Of a stretch of DNA of 8,976 nucleotides, positions 5,933-8,976 are shown piece after piece. The notes beneath the pieces were generated by a model, which ran no database searches, had not been told where the DNA came from, and saw nothing but the letters and a program-made list of their open reading frames with translations. Origin of the DNA: an uncultured Bacteroidota bacterium (lineage in GTDB: Bacteria > Bacteroidota > Bacteroidia > Chitinophagales > Chitinophagaceae); the NCBI GenBank assembly GCA_946479535.1, contig CAMLGP010000069.1, forward strand, positions 1 to 8,976, written 5' to 3'. Position numbers and translations under genes: made by a program. Each line of letters starts with the position of its first letter. Positions within the stretch are counted from its first letter, which is position 1.

Positions 5933-8900
5933 ATGAGTAGAACAAGCTCGCTGGCTTTTCGGCCAGTAGTTCCCCATTTTTATTTACTATCGCTCGCTTT
6001 ACTTTTTACTATGGTTTCATTTGGGCAAACCATAACAGGAACCGTAAGCGATGACAATGGAAAGAAGCTTTCCTCTGTCACAGTATCTGTTAAAGGAACC
6101 CGAACCGCTACAACAACAGATGCTTCAGGTAATTTTTCTGTGACTGCGGGTTCCAATGCAGTACTGGTTGTTTCTTATGTTGATTTCATTGAACAGGAAG
6201 TACCTGTTAATGGCAGATCAACAGTTAATGTATCCCTTGTTGCCGCGGACAAAAGTTTGCATGAAGTGATAGTGACCGCTCTTGGTATTCGCAAAGAAGC
6301 GAGGAAACTCGGTTATTCAGCTACATCTGTTAATACAGATGAATTGGTGAAGAACAGGACTACCAATGTTGGTGAATCGCTTGAAGGAAGAGTAGCGGGT
6401 CTTAATATAACACCACCCGCAGCGGGCGCCGGTGCCAGTAACCAGATACGTTTACGCGGACAGGTTGGCTTTGCAGGCGCTGATAACTCTCCGCTGATCG
6501 TAATAAATGGATTACCTATGGATCAGGGAGCCAGAAATGCTGAAGGTGCAGGACAGCAACGTGACCGGGGAGATAACCTGGCAAACATTAACCCTGATGA
6601 TATTGAAAGTATGACTGTGTTGAAAGGGGCAACTGCTGCTGCACTTTATGGTTCAAGAGCTGCCCGTGGTGCAATAATTATTACTACCAAGTCAGGCCAA
6701 AGAAACCAGGGCATCGGCGTTGATTTCACTTCAAGTTTTACAGCTTCAAAAGCTTTAAATTATATGGATGAAATCGTACAAACTGATTATGGTCAGGGGC
6801 TACTTGGGGCCAAGTTTACCACTGTAGGAGGTGTTACAGGTAATGGTCAGTTTGGTTGGGGTGCAAAATTGGATGGGCAACCCACCATCAATTTTGATGG
6901 AGTTATGAGGCCCTACTCTGCTTATCCAGACCAGCTTTTCGATTTCTTACAAACAGGAACAAATCTTACCAACACACTTGGATTATCAGGCGGTGGCGCC
7001 AACGGAAGTTTCAGGGCTTCTGTTTCTACGAGCGATGCTAAAGGTATTGTACCAAACAATAAATACAAGAGAACCATCTTTAATATTGGGGTCAATCAAA
7101 CCATCGCAAAACAGCTGAAGTTGCAGTTGAACATTAATTATGCGGACGAGGATTATATAAACCCTCCGCAAATAGGCACACAAGGTGATGGAGTAGTTAA
7201 CTTTTTTAACAGGATGCCAGTCTCAGTTCCACTCGAGGCCTACCGGGAGCACGCAGTGAATGCTGCCGGAGGCGAATGGAGAACTAATGGATTCATCGGC
7301 ACCATTAACAACCCCTTTTATCCCTTGCAAAAAGGTCAGAAATACAAGGAAGACAGGAACCGACTGCTCGGAACGGCTACATTACGTTATGATCTTACAG
7401 ATTGGCTCTATGCACAAGGCAGGTTCAACTATGATCGCGGTACTAGTTGGACAGAGTTTAATCAGCTGAATGGTACAGGATCCGAAACACTTATTGCTAA
7501 CGGTACATACAGAGGCAGCTACACCATAAACCAAACCACTACTACTGATATCAACGCAGACTTTTTAGTTGGTGGTAGCAAAGAGTTTGGAAAGTTCTCT
7601 GTTGATGCCAGTTTCGGTGGAAACACATTGAGGGGAGAATTCAGACAGTCCAATCAAAACGCTTCTGGTTTTAGTGGCCCTGATCTTTATTCCATTGGGA
7701 ACGGCACCATCAGAACCCAGAGTTATAATTATAACCAAACCCGCGTTAATTCACTCTATGGCCTGGCCGAGTTTGGATGGAATAAAATGTTATACCTTAA
7801 CGTAACGGGTAGAAATGAATGGTTTTCTATATTAAATCCTGAACATAACTCTAAATTCTATCCTTCTGTATCAGGTAGCTTTATTTTCTCAGAGTTATTA
7901 CAGAATGTTAGCTGGCTTACTTATGGTAAACTGAGAGCCTCCTGGGCAGAGGTAGGTAGTGCAGCGGGTGTGAACCCTTATGAAGGGCAATTAACTTATA
8001 ACTACAATGCACAGCTATTTAATGCCCAGACATTAGCCAGCATTTCCGGGAACAATGTTCCCAATGACTTATTGCAACCGTTTACCGTAACGGAAAAAGA
8101 AGTAGGTCTTGAGCTAAGATTATTTAAAAGGCTGAATTTAGATATTGCAGCGTTCGATAAGGTAACAACGGACCAGATAGTAGATATTGTAACTTCCAGT
8201 ACATCAGGATACACCGGATTCAAGCAAAACAAAGCTTCGCTAAAGAACAGTGGTTTAGAAACGCTGGTTGAATATAAGGCAGTACAAAACAAAAATTTTA
8301 GCTGGACAACTTCCTGGAATAACGGCTATTTAAAAACAAAGGTCCTCAGTGTTGGCAATCCAAACAAAACAATACTGTTGCTCTATTTTAATGGTACAGG
8401 TAACGAGTTCCTGGGAGAAATAAGATATACAGAAGGTTTAGCAATGAACCAGCTTTATACCAGAACATACAGAAAGAATGATAAAGGTGAAATTCTCGTA
8501 GATAACCGTGGAGCACCACTGGCATCTAATACAAATCCTCCAGGTATTACTTCAGGCTATCGCCCTGTTGGCAGCTCAATCCCTAAGTACACTGGCGGCT
8601 GGAATAACACATTTACCTATAAGAAACTTTCCCTTGGAGTATTTATTGATTACAAATTTGGAGGGACCGTTTTATCTTCCACACTGTTGAACATGACAAG
8701 ACAAGGGCTTTCTAAATTGTCACTGCAGGGACGTGAAGGTGGGTTAGTATTCCCAGGAGTTAATTCAACTACAGGAGCGGCCAACACTGTTGCGATTACT
8801 ACTTCAAGTGCATATACTTTACAGAATTACTGGACGGATTACAGAAATAATCAAATTGGTGATCCCTTTACGTTTAAGTCAGACTTCATAAAGCTTAGAA

Positions 8901-8976
8901 GTATTTCTTTGGCTTATAACTTCACAGACTTTATTCACAAGGCGGCACTGCTGAAATTCATAAAAGGTTTATCATT
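5933..8976 (+). CDS. SusC/RagA-family TonB-linked outer-membrane transporter, 3'-truncated by window end
   Basis: The frame is open for 1014 codons with no stop and no frameshift, then leaves the window. SusC proteins are usually about 1000-1100 residues, so only some tens of residues are missing. Order of parts: signal peptide (1-31, hydrophobic core around YLLSLALLFTMVSFG before Q32); carboxypeptidase-regulatory-like beta domain (33-105, ITGTVSDDNGKKLSSVTVSV and DASGNFSV); TonB box LHEVIVTALG (109-118); plug domain (about 119-255) with LIVINGLPM (188-196) and the SusC signature SMTVLKGATAAALYGSRAA (226-244) plus GAIIITTKSG; then the 22-strand barrel. No STN domain precedes it, so no direct anti-sigma coupling is expected. 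It imports oligosaccharides with TonB energy, together with a SusD lipoprotein expected directly downstream outside the window. Substrate is not readable; the GH51 neighbour suggests an arabinose-containing glycan. The ATG at 5933 is the only start giving a complete signal peptide; an in-frame stop lies at 5912. Confidence 0.95.
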   Translation, partial: MSRTSSLAFRPVVPHFYLLSLALLFTMVSFGQTITGTVSDDNGKKLSSVTVSVKGTRTATTTDASGNFSVTAGSNAVLVVSYVDFIEQEVPVNGRSTVNVSLVAADKSLHEVIVTALGIRKEARKLGYSATSVNTDELVKNRTTNVGESLEGRVAGLNITPPAAGAGASNQIRLRGQVGFAGADNSPLIVINGLPMDQGARNAEGAGQQRDRGDNLANINPDDIESMTVLKGATAAALYGSRAARGAIIITTKSGQRNQGIGVDFTSSFTASKALNYMDEIVQTDYGQGLLGAKFTTVGGVTGNGQFGWGAKLDGQPTINFDGVMRPYSAYPDQLFDFLQTGTNLTNTLGLSGGGANGSFRASVSTSDAKGIVPNNKYKRTIFNIGVNQTIAKQLKLQLNINYADEDYINPPQIGTQGDGVVNFFNRMPVSVPLEAYREHAVNAAGGEWRTNGFIGTINNPFYPLQKGQKYKEDRNRLLGTATLRYDLTDWLYAQGRFNYDRGTSWTEFNQLNGTGSETLIANGTYRGSYTINQTTTTDINADFLVGGSKEFGKFSVDASFGGNTLRGEFRQSNQNASGFSGPDLYSIGNGTIRTQSYNYNQTRVNSLYGLAEFGWNKMLYLNVTGRNEWFSILNPEHNSKFYPSVSGSFIFSELLQNVSWLTYGKLRASWAEVGSAAGVNPYEGQLTYNYNAQLFNAQTLASISGNNVPNDLLQPFTVTEKEVGLELRLFKRLNLDIAAFDKVTTDQIVDIVTSSTSGYTGFKQNKASLKNSGLETLVEYKAVQNKNFSWTTSWNNGYLKTKVLSVGNPNKTILLLYFNGTGNEFLGEIRYTEGLAMNQLYTRTYRKNDKGEILVDNRGAPLASNTNPPGITSGYRPVGSSIPKYTGGWNNTFTYKKLSLGVFIDYKFGGTVLSSTLLNMTRQGLSKLSLQGREGGLVFPGVNSTTGAANTVAITTSSAYTLQNYWTDYRNNQIGDPFTFKSDFIKLRSISLAYNFTDFIHKAALLKFIKGLS

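Noticed and set aside
6986..8292. Minus-strand open frames (6986-7183 and 8002-8292) and plus-strand frames (7260-7469, 8508-8690) within the SusC region
   Set aside because: All are shadows of the uninterrupted SusC reading frame, which spans them with clear family motifs.
1..8976. CRISPR arrays, tRNA or rRNA genes, insertion sequences, phage genes, toxin-antitoxin pairs
   Set aside because: No regularly spaced repeats, RNA gene signatures, transposase motifs or long terminal inverted repeats were seen on either strand.

Overview
The window looks like a stretch of chromosome from a Bacteroidota bacterium. The best guess is a Chitinophagaceae-like soil or plant-litter degrader, but this is inferred from protein style and not from a marker gene. 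Supporting signs are a SusC/RagA-type TonB-linked outer-membrane transporter, a secreted GH51 arabinofuranosidase, a secreted SMP-30 family protein, an AraC-type regulator with an N-terminal MxCxxC domain, the lack of clear Shine-Dalgarno sequences, AT-rich intergenic DNA and matches to the Bacteroidota -7 promoter element TAnnTTTG.

Layout. Positions 1-233 hold the C-terminal end of a secreted or surface protein, closed by two tandem, sequence-related intrinsic terminators (255-321). Positions 382-1416 carry a same-strand pair, an SRPBCC/AHSA1-type protein and a DoxX-family membrane protein. Facing them is an AraC-family regulator (2074-1508, minus strand). A 344-bp non-coding gap follows, then a 706-residue GH51 alpha-L-arabinofuranosidase (2419-4539). 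It converges with only 7 bp of spacing on a secreted SMP-30/gluconolactonase-like protein (5539-4547, minus strand). A 393-bp non-coding region with a perfect 8-bp-arm inverted repeat then leads into a long SusC-like gene (5933 to the window end). That gene is open for 1014 codons and runs off the edge.

How the genes may work together. The right half (GH51, SMP-30-like protein, SusC) looks like the left edge of a polysaccharide utilisation locus for an arabinose-containing glycan. GH51 would release L-arabinofuranose, SusC would import oligosaccharides with a SusD partner expected just beyond the window, and the SMP-30 protein may hydrolyse a sugar lactone outside the cytoplasm. This linkage is inferred from proximity and family knowledge. 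The left half (SRPBCC, DoxX, AraC) looks like unrelated housekeeping or stress genes.

I see no CRISPR array, tRNA, rRNA, transposase or phage gene. I find no convincing previously undescribed system. The most checkable new elements are the leader palindrome before susC, the loop insertions in the GH51 enzyme and the orphan metal-motif AraC regulator.
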